Assembly (NCBI GenBank): GCA_020632695.1
Contig: JACKFB010000007.1
Location: 1 to 64,000 of the forward strand
Direction of reading: 5' to 3'
Length of the DNA: 64,000 nt
Source: Deltaproteobacteria bacterium
GTDB lineage: Bacteria > Myxococcota_A > UBA9042 > PHBI01 > JACKFB01
Within the stretch, counting starts at the first letter, position 1. Every line of letters begins with the position of its first letter. Below are positions 16,585-25,552 of this stretch, piece after piece. The notes beneath the pieces were generated by a model. That model was not told the DNA's origin. It did not search any database and saw only the letters and a list, made by a program, of their open reading frames with translations. A program made the position numbers and the translations under genes.

Positions 16585-17211
16585 GTGAGCGACGAGGCGG
16601 GCGGACGGCTCCGGGTCGACTATGTGGACGCGCAGGGGTTGGGGCGGATCCTCGAGCATCTGGCCTCCACCGACCTGTGGGCGCGTCTGTGCGAGACCTA
16701 CGCCGTGGCCAGCGACGGCGGGGCGACGGCGCCCGAGGCGCTGCCTCGCGCGGAGCTGGTGGGCATCCTCAAGCTGCTCTTCAGCGAGCTGCCCGAGCAC
16801 GTCGAGTTCGTCGGGGCCGCCGACATCGCCCACCTGGCCCAGGGTGACAACCCGGCGCTGGTGCTGGCTGCCCTCTGCGACGCGGTGGTGTTGCCCCCGG
16901 CCGAGGAGGCGCTCGACGACGCCGACGTGACCCTGGACGAGGACGAGGTGGCGCGGGAGTCGCGGGCCGGCCGCCCCATCTTCCGGTTCCGCTCGATCTA
17001 CACGGCCGAGCGTGGCGCCGACCACATGACCTTCCGCCTGATGGGCGCCGTCGATGGAGAGGAGCGCAAGCTGATGCTGACGATTCGGAAGGATCGGCCG
17101 GTGCGTTCGCAGATCGCCCACGCCGAGGGGCTGCACAGCCTGCAGATCGTCCCTGCCGGGCGGCTGCAGCACACCATCGAGCTCGAGCTGGCGAGGCGGC
17201 GGCGTGGATAG
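16585..17211 (+). CDS. Hypothetical protein upstream of allC
   Basis: 208 residues from GTG 16585. I do not recognise the family. The middle contains LPRAELVGILKLLFSELPEH and an acidic stretch EEALDDADVTLDEDEVARES. The C-terminal part (FRFRSIYTAERGADHMTFRL onward) looks like a compact beta domain. It overlaps allC by eight bases, so it is probably co-transcribed with allC-allE. The start is uncertain: no ribosome binding site precedes the GTG. ATG 16523, well placed after a TATCCT box, is in a different frame that ends at 16588, so a frameshift near 16550-16585 is possible. Confidence 0.6.
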   Translation: MSDEAGGRLRVDYVDAQGLGRILEHLASTDLWARLCETYAVASDGGATAPEALPRAELVGILKLLFSELPEHVEFVGAADIAHLAQGDNPALVLAALCDAVVLPPAEEALDDADVTLDEDEVARESRAGRPIFRFRSIYTAERGADHMTFRLMGAVDGEERKLMLTIRKDRPVRSQIAHAEGLHSLQIVPAGRLQHTIELELARRRRG

Positions 17212-18445
17212 CCACTCGAGGACGTTGGGACATGCGGCGGTCGAGCGCTGCCGGGTGCTGACCGGATGCACGGACGAGGAGGGCATGGTGCGCCGCGCCT
17301 GCCTCGGACCGGCGATGAAGCGCGCTCACATGCTGGTGGCGGGGTGGATGGAGGCCGCGGGGCTCGACGTGCGCGTCGACCCGGTGGGCAACCTCATCGG
17401 GCGGGTCGGCGACCCGAAGGGGCGGCCGCTGGCCATCGGCTCGCACCTGGACACCGTGCGGGACGCCGGTCCCTTCGACGGCATCCTCGGCGTGATGCTG
17501 GGCATCGCCGTGGTCGAGCATTTCCGGTCGCGGGGGCAAGCCCTGCCCGTGCCCATCGAGGTGCTGGGCTTCACCGGCGAGGAGGCGGCGCGCTTCCCGC
17601 TGCCCTACCTCGGCAGCCTGGCGATGGTGGGGGGGCTGCCCGAGGACGCGCTGAGGCTGTGCGACCCCCAGGGCACGACGCTGGAGCAGGCCATCGCCGA
17701 CTTCGGCGGCGACCCGGGCCGGCTCTTCGAGCCTGCGTGGAGCGAGGCGAACCGCCCACTGGCCTACCTGGAGCTGCACATCGAGCAGGGGCCTCTGCTG
17801 GAGAGCCGCGGCCTCCCGCTGGGGGTGGTCAGCGGGCTGGTCGGGCAGCGCTGGTTCCGGCTGAGCTTCGAGGGACGCGCCGGGCACGCCGGCACCACAC
17901 CCATGGAGCTGCGGCGCGACGCGGCGCCCGCGGCGGCCGAGCTGGTGCTGGTGGCCGAGTCGATGGCGCGCTCGACGCCGGGGCTGCTGGCGACCACCGG
18001 CGAGCTGCGCAGCAGCCCGGGGGCCATCAACGTCATCGCCGGGCGGGTCACCGTGTCCCTGGACGTGCGCCACGGCGACGGCGCCGCGCTGCAGAGCGCC
18101 GCCGACGCGCTGCTGGCCGAGGCGCGGTCGATCGCCGCCCGGCGCGGGCTGGACGTGAGGGTGGAGGCGCTCGCCGAGTCGGCGCCCTCGCCCTGCGATC
18201 CCGGGCTGCGCGCCCTGCTGGCGGAGGCGGTCGAGGCCGCTGGCGTCACCCCCACCGAGCTGGTCAGCGGCGCCGGCCACGACGCCCGCGCGATGGCGCG
18301 GCTGACGCCCTCCTGCATGCTGTTCTTGCGCTCGCCGGGCGGGCTGAGCCACCACCCCGAGGAGGACGTCGACGCCGACGACGTCGCGCTGGCGCTGGAC
18401 GCCGCGGTGCGCTTCGTCGACAAGCTGGCACACGCCCCGCGTTGA
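17204..18445 (+). CDS. allC: Allantoate amidohydrolase (M20 family)
   Basis: 413 residues. A zinc-dependent amidohydrolase of the hydantoinase/carbamoylase group that converts allantoate to ureidoglycine, ammonia and carbon dioxide. Metal and catalytic motifs are GSHLDTVRDAGPFDG, GFTGEEAARF, LELHIEQGPLLE, the dimerisation-domain GHAGTTPM, SGAGHDARAM and the final SHHPEEDV. The GTG start overlaps the preceding gene. The following gene encodes the enzyme for its product, which favours the allantoate-specific assignment over N-carbamoyl amino-acid hydrolase. Confidence 0.88.
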   Translation: MDSHSRTLGHAAVERCRVLTGCTDEEGMVRRACLGPAMKRAHMLVAGWMEAAGLDVRVDPVGNLIGRVGDPKGRPLAIGSHLDTVRDAGPFDGILGVMLGIAVVEHFRSRGQALPVPIEVLGFTGEEAARFPLPYLGSLAMVGGLPEDALRLCDPQGTTLEQAIADFGGDPGRLFEPAWSEANRPLAYLELHIEQGPLLESRGLPLGVVSGLVGQRWFRLSFEGRAGHAGTTPMELRRDAAPAAAELVLVAESMARSTPGLLATTGELRSSPGAINVIAGRVTVSLDVRHGDGAALQSAADALLAEARSIAARRGLDVRVEALAESAPSPCDPGLRALLAEAVEAAGVTPTELVSGAGHDARAMARLTPSCMLFLRSPGGLSHHPEEDVDADDVALALDAAVRFVDKLAHAPR

Positions 18446-18532
18446 CAGCGCGCCGGGCGGCCACCAAGCTCGAAGCGCGAGCCGCTGGGTCCGAAGCGGC
18501 CCTCCGATCCCGGAACCGCCCCCGAGGTGCCC

Positions 18533-19282
18533 ATGTCGCTGTCCGGCCTCACCCGGAGCCGCGTCCAAGCCGACCACGCGCTGCTCACCCCCGAGAGCCA
18601 CGTACCCTGCATGCTGCCGGGCTGGCGTGACGCCACCTTGACCATCCTGGTCTCGCCGCGCATCGGCGCCGGCTTCACCCAGTTCTACGTCGACCTGCTG
18701 GCCGGAGGCGCCACCGCGCCGCCCCAGGACGGCATCCAGCGCTTCGTCTACGTGATGGAGGGCGAGCTGGACGCCGACGTGGGCGACGGCAAGCGCCGCG
18801 TGGGCGCCGGGGCCTACATCTACACGCCGGCCGGGCACGCGCACACGCTGGAGGCCTGTGCTCCGACGCGGCTCCTGGTCTTCGAGAAGCCCTGGGTGCC
18901 GCTGGGCGACTCGGTGCCCGAGCCGGTGCTCGCCCACGAACGGGACGTGGTGGCCGAGCCCTTCCTGGGCGATCCCGACGCCATGCTGAAGACCTTCCTC
19001 CCCGTCGACGACCGCTACGACATGGCCATCAACCACTTCACCTTCGTGCCGGGGGCCACGCTGCCCATGGTCGAGGTGCACGTCATGGAGCACGGCCTGA
19101 CGCTGCTCTCCGGGGCCGGCGTCTATCGGCTGGGCGACAGCTGGTACACGGTCCAGAAGGGCGACTCCATCTGGATGGCGCCCTACCTGCCGCAGTGGTT
19201 CTGCGCGACCGGGAAGACCCCGACCAGCTACATCTACTACAAGGACATGAACCGGGACGTGTACGCCGCGGGCCAGCGCTGA
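18533..19282 (+). CDS. allE: (S)-ureidoglycine aminohydrolase (bicupin)
   Basis: 249 residues with two cupin domains. It releases ammonia from ureidoglycine to give ureidoglycolate, using a Mn-binding site in the second cupin (VEVHVMEHGL, then YRLGDSWYTVQKGD and the terminal IYYKDMNRD). The first cupin is recognisable at FVYVMEGELDADVGDGK. ATG 18533 is chosen over GTG 18527 because GAGG at 18524-18527 is spaced for it. It follows allC by 87 bp. No ureidoglycolate-consuming gene (allD or ureidoglycolate lyase) is seen. Confidence 0.92.
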   Translation: MSLSGLTRSRVQADHALLTPESHVPCMLPGWRDATLTILVSPRIGAGFTQFYVDLLAGGATAPPQDGIQRFVYVMEGELDADVGDGKRRVGAGAYIYTPAGHAHTLEACAPTRLLVFEKPWVPLGDSVPEPVLAHERDVVAEPFLGDPDAMLKTFLPVDDRYDMAINHFTFVPGATLPMVEVHVMEHGLTLLSGAGVYRLGDSWYTVQKGDSIWMAPYLPQWFCATGKTPTSYIYYKDMNRDVYAAGQR

Positions 19283-19286
19283 CAAG

Positions 19287-20966
19287 GTGAAGCGCCTCCT
19301 CGCCCGCTGCCTGCTCGCCATCGGACTCGCGCTGTTCGCGTACGCGCCGGTAGCGGCGGCGGCCGGGCCGCTCGACCCGGCGGTCCTGTCCAAGCGGCCG
19401 CGGCTCGTGGTGGTGCTGGTCATCGACCAGCTCCGCGCCGACTACCTGACCCGCTTCGGCAGCCGCTTCGCCCCGGCCCGGGGCAAGGGCGGCGCGCCGG
19501 GCGGGTTCCGGTGGCTGCAGGAGCACGGCGCCTGGTATCCGCAGGCCGAGTACCGCGTGCTGAACGCGCTGACCGCGCCCGGCCACGCGACCATCCTCAC
19601 CGGCGCGTGGCCGGCTCGCACCGGCGTCATCCTGAACGAGTGGTACCAGGGCCCCAAGCGGGCCATGTGCTACTGCGTCGGCGACGAGGGCTACGCGCTG
19701 GTCGGGACCCGGCCGACCGGCCGGCCTCGCGGGACGGCGCCCACCGCCCTGCGCGGGACGACCTTGGGGGACGCGCTCAAGCTGGCCTGGCCCAAGGCCC
19801 GGGTCGCGTCGATCTCGTTCAAGGACCGGGCCGCCATCCTCCTGGGAGGCTTCAGCTCCGACGCGACGCTCTGGTTCGACGCCGCCAACTTCCAGTGGGT
19901 CACCAGCACCTTCTACCGGCCCGACGAGCACCTCCCCGGGTGGGCCGACCAGCTCAACCAGCGCTTGGAGGCGCGCCGCGGCGAGCCCTACGTGTGGGAG
20001 GCCAAGGGCGAGGGCTCGGGCGCCTCCTCCGACGGCGGCATCCAGGGCTTCCGCATCGAGTCCCGGGTGGGCGAGCTCGCCGCCGGCGCGTCGCCCCTCG
20101 CCCTCGAGCTGACGGTGGACGCCGCCATCGCCGCGGTGGACGGGCTGGCCCTCGGGCGCTCGGGCGCCACCGACCTGCTCGCGGTGAGCTTCTCGCCGCT
20201 GGACTACGTCGGACACGCGCTGGGGCCGACCTCGCGCGAGGCCGAGGAGCTGCTGGTCGCCCACGACGCCGCCATCGCGCGGCTGCTGGCGCACCTGGCC
20301 GAGGCCGTCCCCGGCGGGCTCGACTCGGTCACCGTCGCGCTCACCGGCGACCACGGCGCGCCGCCTCTGCCGGCGCGGCTCGAGGCGCTGCGCATCCCCA
20401 GCGTCGCCTTGGACGACGACGCGCTCGCGGTGGGGATGGGCGCGGCGCTGACCAAGGCGCTCGGCCCGCTCGAGGGCGACCCCTGGGTGGTCTTCGCCGA
20501 CAAGCTGCACTTCTACTTCGACGAGGAGCACCTGCGCGCGGCCGGCCGGGATCCCGCCAGGGTCCGCCAGCTCGGCGCCGCCTGGCTCGAGACCCAGCCC
20601 GGCATCGCCCTGGCCATCACCCGCGACGACTGGCGCGCCGGTCGCCTGCCGCCGGGGCTGCTGGGCGAGCAGATCGGAAACTCGTACCACCCCGGCCGCA
20701 GCGGCGACGTGGTCGGGGTGCCGCTGGCCTTCGCCTCCACCCGCACCGACCCGGTGGTCCACATGACCGGCTATGCCTACGATCGCTTCGTGCCGCTGGT
20801 CATCGCCTCGCCGGCGGTGGCGCCGGGTGTCTACACCGCGGCTGCGCAGGTGGTCGACCTGGCGCCCACCCTGGCCTTCATCGCCGGGATCGTCCCGCCA
20901 TCGCTGTCCCAAGGGCGCGTCCTGGGAGAGATCTTCCGCCCGCGCGCCGGTTCCAGGGCGAAGTGA
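19287..20966 (+). CDS. Exported alkaline-phosphatase-superfamily phosphohydrolase (PafA-like)
   Basis: 559 residues with a signal peptide (LLARCLLAIGLALFAYAPVAAAA). The phosphodiesterase/nucleotide pyrophosphatase fold is marked by VIDQLRADYL (metal Asp), NALTAPGHATILTG (Thr nucleophile), SFSPLDYVGHALGP (Asp and His), TGDHGAPPLP (Asp-His) and GNSYHPGRSGD (His). This set matches the PafA-type phosphomonoesterases that free phosphate in the periplasm. The GTG start is four bases after the allE stop, so it may be read with that operon. Preference for monoesters or diesters cannot be decided from sequence. Confidence 0.85.
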   Translation: MKRLLARCLLAIGLALFAYAPVAAAAGPLDPAVLSKRPRLVVVLVIDQLRADYLTRFGSRFAPARGKGGAPGGFRWLQEHGAWYPQAEYRVLNALTAPGHATILTGAWPARTGVILNEWYQGPKRAMCYCVGDEGYALVGTRPTGRPRGTAPTALRGTTLGDALKLAWPKARVASISFKDRAAILLGGFSSDATLWFDAANFQWVTSTFYRPDEHLPGWADQLNQRLEARRGEPYVWEAKGEGSGASSDGGIQGFRIESRVGELAAGASPLALELTVDAAIAAVDGLALGRSGATDLLAVSFSPLDYVGHALGPTSREAEELLVAHDAAIARLLAHLAEAVPGGLDSVTVALTGDHGAPPLPARLEALRIPSVALDDDALAVGMGAALTKALGPLEGDPWVVFADKLHFYFDEEHLRAAGRDPARVRQLGAAWLETQPGIALAITRDDWRAGRLPPGLLGEQIGNSYHPGRSGDVVGVPLAFASTRTDPVVHMTGYAYDRFVPLVIASPAVAPGVYTAAAQVVDLAPTLAFIAGIVPPSLSQGRVLGEIFRPRAGSRAK

Positions 20967-20972
20967 AACGCG

Positions 20973-21001
20973 TTCCACATGGCCCCGCGACCGCGTATCA
21001 T
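20973..21001 (+). promoter_or_regulatory. Candidate sigma-70 promoter for 21028 gene
   Basis: TTCCAC at 20973-20978 and TATCAT at 20996-21001 with a 17-bp spacer, 26 bp before the start codon. Confidence 0.5.
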
Positions 21002-21027
21002 GCGCGCTCGTCCTCCGCGGAGAACCA

Positions 21028-21453
21028 ATGAACGCCAGGAACTCCGACCGAGAGCTGCTCTTCCACCGCGTCTACGACGACGGCGACGTGCGCATCGAGG
21101 TCGGCATCGACACCGCATACAACAGCATCGCGACCCTCGCCGGCCGCGGCACGGTCAAGGGTGCCAAGGCGCTCACCCGGATGCTGGACGACGCCAGCGA
21201 ACAGCTCGGCCGCCACAACCGCACCCGCTCGCTGGTGAGCCTGGAGGCGCTGCACGACTCGCCCATCCGGAGCCAGCTCGTCCTGGGGAAGTGGCTGTTC
21301 CAGAACCGCCAGCTCGTGGACGCCATCGCCGTCTACGGGGGCAAGCCCTGGGAGATGAAGCTGGCCCGCGCGGTCATGCAGATAGCCCAGCTCCAGAACG
21401 CCGGCTTCTTCCAGACCCGGCCCGAGGCCGAGGCCTTCCTGGGCTGGAGCTGA
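21028..21453 (+). CDS. Small SpoIIAA/STAS-like protein
   Basis: 141 residues. The pattern of alternating strands and helices (FHRVYDDGDVRIEVGID, then LVSLEALHDSP, then AIAVYGGKPWEMKLARAVMQ) resembles STAS/SpoIIAA-like single-domain proteins (DUF3478 group), whose function is mostly unknown. It has no signal peptide or membrane segment. ATG 21028 is preceded by GCGGAGAA, and a good promoter lies just upstream. The gene faces the aldehyde dehydrogenase gene convergently and seems to be a single-gene unit. The family call is tentative. Confidence 0.65.
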   Translation: MNARNSDRELLFHRVYDDGDVRIEVGIDTAYNSIATLAGRGTVKGAKALTRMLDDASEQLGRHNRTRSLVSLEALHDSPIRSQLVLGKWLFQNRQLVDAIAVYGGKPWEMKLARAVMQIAQLQNAGFFQTRPEAEAFLGWS

Positions 21454-21486
21454 ACCCCTCGCGAGTCGGCCGGCCGGGCGTGCGCC

Positions 21487-23019
21487 CTACTTCATGAGGC
21501 GCTTGAGCGGCGAGCCCCACATGATCTTCAGCGCCTTCTGCATCCCCTCCAGCTTCTCCTGGGTGTAGGGGTACCAGATCTGCTCGGCCTTCAGCCCGAA
21601 GCGGTCGGTGATGATGGGCTGGGCGTGGCAGTAGGCGCGCAGGCCCTCGGCGCCGTTGACCGAGCCCACGCCTGACGACTTGCGGCCGCCGAAGGGCACC
21701 TCCAGGGCGCCGTAGGTCACCGAGGCGTCGTTGATGCACACCGAGCCGGCGTCCATGCGGCGCCCGATGCGCTCCGCCCGCGCCTTGTCCCGGCTCCACA
21801 CGTTCGCGCCCAGCCCATAGGTGGTGTCGTTGGCCATCCGCACGGCCTCCTCCTCGTTGTCGCAGCGGATGATGGGCAGCAGCGGGCCGAAGCTCTCCTC
21901 GCGCACGATGGCCATGGCGTGGGTGACGCCGGTGAGCACGGTCGGCTCGTAGAAGTAGGGGCCGAGCTGCTCGTTTCGCTTGCCGCCGCACAGCACGCGC
22001 GCGCCCTTCTCCACCGCGTCGGCGACGTGGCGCTCGACGATGTCGATCTGGCCCGACGCGATGAAGGGCCCCAGGTCGAAGTCGCCCTCGGTGCCGAGCT
22101 TGAGCGCGCGGGTCTTCTCGACGACCAGGTCGGTGAAGCGGTCGGCCACCGCGTCCACCACGTAGACCCGCTCGGTGGAGCTGCAGTACTGGCCGGCGTT
22201 CATGAAGGCGCCGAACACCGCGCCGCCGGCCGCCCGCTCGAGGTCGGCGTCGGCGCACACGAGCATCGGGTCCTTGCCGCCCAGCTCCAACGTGCAGGGG
22301 ATGAGGTTGCGGCCGCAGGTCTCGCCCACCTTTCGCCCGGTGGCCACGCTCCCGGTGAACGAGATCTTGTCGACGCCCGCCTCGCAGAGCGCGGCGCCGG
22401 TCTCGCCGTCGCCGAGCAGCACCTGCACCAGGTGCTCGGGGAACTCGGCCTCGCGGAAGAGATCCTCGACGAGCTGGCCCGAGAACGGCGTCACCTCCGA
22501 CGGCTTGATGATGACCGCGTTGCCGGCCATGACGGCCTGCACCGTCGGGTTCAGCGACAGGATGAAGGGGCCGTTCCAGGGCGTGATGATGCCGACCACG
22601 CCGAGGGGCCGGTAGACGATCTTGGCCTTCTTCATCCGCAGCAGGTGGAGGCCCACGCTCTGGTCGGCGAGGATCTTCGGGCCCCGGCGGGCGTGGAAGT
22701 TCACCGTGTCGCAGGCGGCGAAGATCTCCATGAAGAAGGTCTCCATCCGCGAGCGGCCCGTCTCGCCCATCACCCGGGCCACGATGGCGTCCTGGCGGGC
22801 CAGCAGCACGCCGAGGAGGCGGTCCATCATCGCCGCGCGGTCCTTGAGCGAGGTCAGCGCCCAGCGGCTCTGCGCCTTCCGCGCGCGGGTCAGCGCCTTG
22901 GCGACGTCCTCGGCGTTGGCGACGTCGAACTCGCCGAGGGGCGCGAGATCGACGGGGCTCTTCACCTGGAGGCGACGGCGGCCTCCGGCCTTGCTGGCGA
23001 TGGGCTCCACGACGGCCAT
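21487..23019 (-). CDS. NAD(P)-dependent aldehyde dehydrogenase
   Basis: 510 residues. The aldehyde dehydrogenase fold is clear: TPWNGPF, the nucleotide-binding FTGSVATG, the catalytic Glu in LELGGKDP and the nucleophilic Cys in NAGQYCSS. It resembles succinate-semialdehyde and long-chain aldehyde dehydrogenases, but substrate cannot be set. ATG 23019 has GGGAG eight bases upstream. It is divergent from the lipid/steroid-type operon and shares a promoter region carrying two KstR-like boxes, so it may oxidise an aldehyde arising from that pathway (inference). Confidence 0.9.
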   Translation of the reverse strand: MAVVEPIASKAGGRRRLQVKSPVDLAPLGEFDVANAEDVAKALTRARKAQSRWALTSLKDRAAMMDRLLGVLLARQDAIVARVMGETGRSRMETFFMEIFAACDTVNFHARRGPKILADQSVGLHLLRMKKAKIVYRPLGVVGIITPWNGPFILSLNPTVQAVMAGNAVIIKPSEVTPFSGQLVEDLFREAEFPEHLVQVLLGDGETGAALCEAGVDKISFTGSVATGRKVGETCGRNLIPCTLELGGKDPMLVCADADLERAAGGAVFGAFMNAGQYCSSTERVYVVDAVADRFTDLVVEKTRALKLGTEGDFDLGPFIASGQIDIVERHVADAVEKGARVLCGGKRNEQLGPYFYEPTVLTGVTHAMAIVREESFGPLLPIIRCDNEEEAVRMANDTTYGLGANVWSRDKARAERIGRRMDAGSVCINDASVTYGALEVPFGGRKSSGVGSVNGAEGLRAYCHAQPIITDRFGLKAEQIWYPYTQEKLEGMQKALKIMWGSPLKRLMK

Positions 23020-23057
23020 GGCGTTGCTCCCGGGTTGCGCGGCGGCGGGGGGCGGTG

Positions 23058-23086
23058 TAGAACACGTTACACTAGAACGTGTTTCA
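23058..23086. promoter_or_regulatory. Two adjacent KstR-like operator boxes in a divergent promoter
   Basis: TAGAACACGTTACA (23058-23071) and TAGAACGTGTTTCA (23073-23086) both fit the KstR consensus TnnAACnnGTTnnA. They are separated by one base and centred 15 bp apart. AACACGTT and AACGTGTT also form a perfect 8-bp inverted repeat. The site is 39 bp from the aldehyde dehydrogenase start and 15 bp from the operon start. A TetR-family repressor released by a steroid or fatty acyl-CoA is the expected reader, but no such gene is in the window. Confidence 0.6.
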
Positions 23087-23100
23087 CCCCGGAGGACACG

Positions 23101-24564
23101 GTGGCCGACGCGGTCCGCACAGTCAAGGCCTACTTCGACACGCTGGACCAGCGTTTCCGGGCCGACAAGGCCGCCGGGGTCGACGCGGTGTTCCAGTGGC
23201 TGGTCAGCGGGTCGGGCGGCGGTGCCTGGCACGCGATCGTCCGCGACGGCGCGCTGCAGGTGGCCGAGGGCACGCACCCCGAGCCCACGGTGACCATCAG
23301 CATCGCTGCCCCGGACTACCTCCTGGTGCTCAACGGCAAGATGGCCGGCGCCAAGGCGGTGTTCACGCGGAAGATGAAGGTGTCGGGCAGCATCAGGATG
23401 GCCCGCAAGATGGAGGAGCTGCTGCCGCCGGGGCCGCCCGCGCGCGCCGCGACGAAGCCGGCGGCCAAGGCGACCCGACCCAAGACCACGCCGAAGCCCC
23501 GCGGCAAGCCCCTGGCGACGGTGGGCAAGGCCGCCCAGGCGGCCGGCGAGTGGCAGCCGCGGGTGGCGCTGGTGACGGGCGCCTCGGGCTTCATCGGCTC
23601 CCACGTGGTCAAGGAGCTGCTGGCCGAGGGCGTGCGCGTGCGGGCGCTGGTGCAGGCCGGCGTGCCGCTGAGCAACCTGGACGGCCTGGACGTCGAGCAG
23701 GTGCCGGGCGATCTGCTCGACCCGGCGTCGCTGCGCCGGGCGCTCGAGGGCGTGGACACGGTGTTGCACTTCGCGGCCATCTACGCGATGTGGCTGCCCG
23801 ACCCGGCGCTGATGTACCGGGTCAACGTCGAGGGGACGCTGCACCTGCTGGAGGCCGCGCTGGCGGCCGGCGTCGGGCGCTTCGTGCACTGCTCGTCCTT
23901 CGCGACCGTGGGGCTGGCCGAGGGCCGCGACGTCGCCGACGAGACGACGGCCTTCAACCACTGGGCCACCGCCGACCACTACGTGCTCAGCAAGTACATG
24001 AGCGAGCTGGAGGCGCTGAAGTTCAACCTGCGCGGCCTCCCGGTGGTCGTCGTGAACCCGTCCTTCCCCTTCGGCGGCGGCGACATCGCGCCCACCCCCA
24101 CCGGCATCCTGGTGCAGCGCTTCGCCTACGGGCAGAGCCCGGTGGTCATGGCCGGCGGCATCAACGCGGTGCACGTGGGTGACGTCGCGCGCGGGGCGTG
24201 GCTGGCGGCCCGACGCGGTCGCCCCGGCGAGCGCTACATCCTCGGCAACGTCAACATGACCTACAAGGAGTTCGGGGCGATGGTGTGCCAGGTCGCCGGG
24301 CAGAAGCCGCCGCGCTTCGAGGTCCCGGTCGAGCCGCTGGCGCGTCTGGGTCGCGTCAACGAGTGGATCTCCGACCACATCACCCACAAGACGCCGCTGC
24401 TGGTCGACAAGGGCCTGCGCTTCGCCGGGGGGCGCTTCCTCTATTGCTCGGTGGACAAGGCCCGGCGCGAGCTGGGCTACGAGCCGCGGCCCATCGAGGA
24501 GGCCATCGAGGAGGCCGTGGTCTGGTTCAAGTACGGGCCGCTGGCGCCGAAGAAGGCGAGCTGA
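23101..24564 (+). CDS. Fusion of SCP2 sterol-carrier domain and extended SDR (3-beta-HSD-like)
   Basis: 487 residues. Residues 1 to about 105 form an SCP2-like lipid-binding domain (FQWLVSGSGGGAWHAIVRDG, then TVTISIAAPDYLLVLNGKM). A Lys/Ala/Pro-rich linker of about 45 residues follows. The rest is an extended short-chain dehydrogenase with VTGASGFIGSHV binding NAD and the catalytic YVLSK, most like 3-beta-hydroxysteroid dehydrogenase/epimerases. GTG 23101 is preceded by GGAGG at 23091-23095. It heads the operon behind the KstR-like boxes. Tethering a lipid-holding domain to the dehydrogenase suggests a bulky hydrophobic substrate such as a steroid, hopanoid or polyketide. Confidence 0.87.
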   Translation: MADAVRTVKAYFDTLDQRFRADKAAGVDAVFQWLVSGSGGGAWHAIVRDGALQVAEGTHPEPTVTISIAAPDYLLVLNGKMAGAKAVFTRKMKVSGSIRMARKMEELLPPGPPARAATKPAAKATRPKTTPKPRGKPLATVGKAAQAAGEWQPRVALVTGASGFIGSHVVKELLAEGVRVRALVQAGVPLSNLDGLDVEQVPGDLLDPASLRRALEGVDTVLHFAAIYAMWLPDPALMYRVNVEGTLHLLEAALAAGVGRFVHCSSFATVGLAEGRDVADETTAFNHWATADHYVLSKYMSELEALKFNLRGLPVVVVNPSFPFGGGDIAPTPTGILVQRFAYGQSPVVMAGGINAVHVGDVARGAWLAARRGRPGERYILGNVNMTYKEFGAMVCQVAGQKPPRFEVPVEPLARLGRVNEWISDHITHKTPLLVDKGLRFAGGRFLYCSVDKARRELGYEPRPIEEAIEEAVVWFKYGPLAPKKAS

Positions 24565-24566
24565 GC

Positions 24567-25025
24567 ATGGCGACGCCCGACGACTCCGAGGTGCTGAAGG
24601 CGCCCTACGCGCTGCAGTACACGTACACGCGCTCGACCGGCCCGGTGCTGGGACACTTCTTCGCCGGCCTGATGGCGGGGCGCGTGCTGGGCGCGCGCAC
24701 CGCGACGGGGCGCGTGCTGGTGCCGCCGGCCGAGTACGACCCGGACACGGGCGAGGCCGTCGAGGCCCTCATCGAGGTCGGCACCGCCGGCACCGTCACC
24801 ACCTGGACCTGGGTGGACGCGCCGGCTGAGAGCGCCCCGCTCTCGCGCGCCTTCGGGTGGGCGCTGATCCGCCTGGACGGCGCCGACACGGCCATGCTGC
24901 ACGCCGTGGACGCCGGCAGCCCGGAGCGCATGGCGACCGGGATGCGCGTGCGCGCCCGCTTCGCCGCCGAGCCCCGCGGCGCCATCACCGACATCGTCTG
25001 CTTCGACCCGGTGGAGGCCTCATGA
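24567..25025 (+). CDS. DUF35 OB-fold protein without zinc ribbon
   Basis: 152 residues. The OB-fold pattern of DUF35 is seen (GRVLVPPAEYDPDTGEAVE, then GTVTTWTWVDAPAE, then GMRVRARF) but no Cys ribbon. Proteins of this family partner thiolase-fold enzymes; in actinobacterial steroid degradation the DUF35 part of ChsH2 binds the Ltp2 aldolase. It starts two bases after the SDR stop and overlaps the next DUF35 gene by four bases, so it is translationally coupled. Direct catalysis is unlikely. Confidence 0.8.
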   Translation: MATPDDSEVLKAPYALQYTYTRSTGPVLGHFFAGLMAGRVLGARTATGRVLVPPAEYDPDTGEAVEALIEVGTAGTVTTWTWVDAPAESAPLSRAFGWALIRLDGADTAMLHAVDAGSPERMATGMRVRARFAAEPRGAITDIVCFDPVEAS

Positions 25026-25552
25026 GCATCCCGCCGACGCCCGCTGGTCCCGCGCTGGAATTCGACCCGCCCCTCTCCCCCGTCATGCGGATCGACTGCC
25101 CGGTGCGCCTGGACTACACCATCGCCGCCGGCCGCGAGCAGTCGCGCTTCCTGCGCGCGATGAGCCGCGGCCACCTGCTGGGGCGCCGCTGTCCCGAGTG
25201 CCGCAAGGTCTACCTGCCCCCGCGCGGCACCTGCCCCCGCTGCGGCGTGATGACCGCCGAGGACGTCGAGGTCCAGCCGCGCGGCACCATCACCACCTGG
25301 TGCGTGACCAACGTCCCCTACGAGGGGCAGGTGCTCGAGCTGCCCTACGTCACGGCCTCGGTGCTGCTCGACGGCGCCGACCTGCCCTTCTACTTCCTCA
25401 TCCAGGGCCTGCCCGCCGACCAGATCCGCATGGGCATGCGCGTCGAGGCCGAGTGGGCCGACACCCTGGGGCCCACCCTGGACTCGATCCGCTGCTTCCG
25501 GCCCTCGGGCGAGCCCGACGCCGACCCGGCCTCCTACGCGGAGCACGTCTGA
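25022..25552 (+). CDS. DUF35 OB-fold protein with zinc ribbon
   Basis: 176 residues. A rubredoxin-like zinc ribbon (CPECRKVYLPPRGTCPRCG, residues about 59-77) precedes the OB-fold (RGTITTWCVTNVP, then GMRVEAEW). This is the usual acyl-CoA-associated DUF35 layout. The N-terminal 45 residues form the helical lead-in typical of the family. It overlaps both neighbours (ATGA upstream, one base downstream). Having one DUF35 gene for each of the two following thiolase-fold genes suggests two enzyme-DUF35 pairs, as inferred from gene order. Confidence 0.87.
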   Translation: MSIPPTPAGPALEFDPPLSPVMRIDCPVRLDYTIAAGREQSRFLRAMSRGHLLGRRCPECRKVYLPPRGTCPRCGVMTAEDVEVQPRGTITTWCVTNVPYEGQVLELPYVTASVLLDGADLPFYFLIQGLPADQIRMGMRVEAEWADTLGPTLDSIRCFRPSGEPDADPASYAEHV

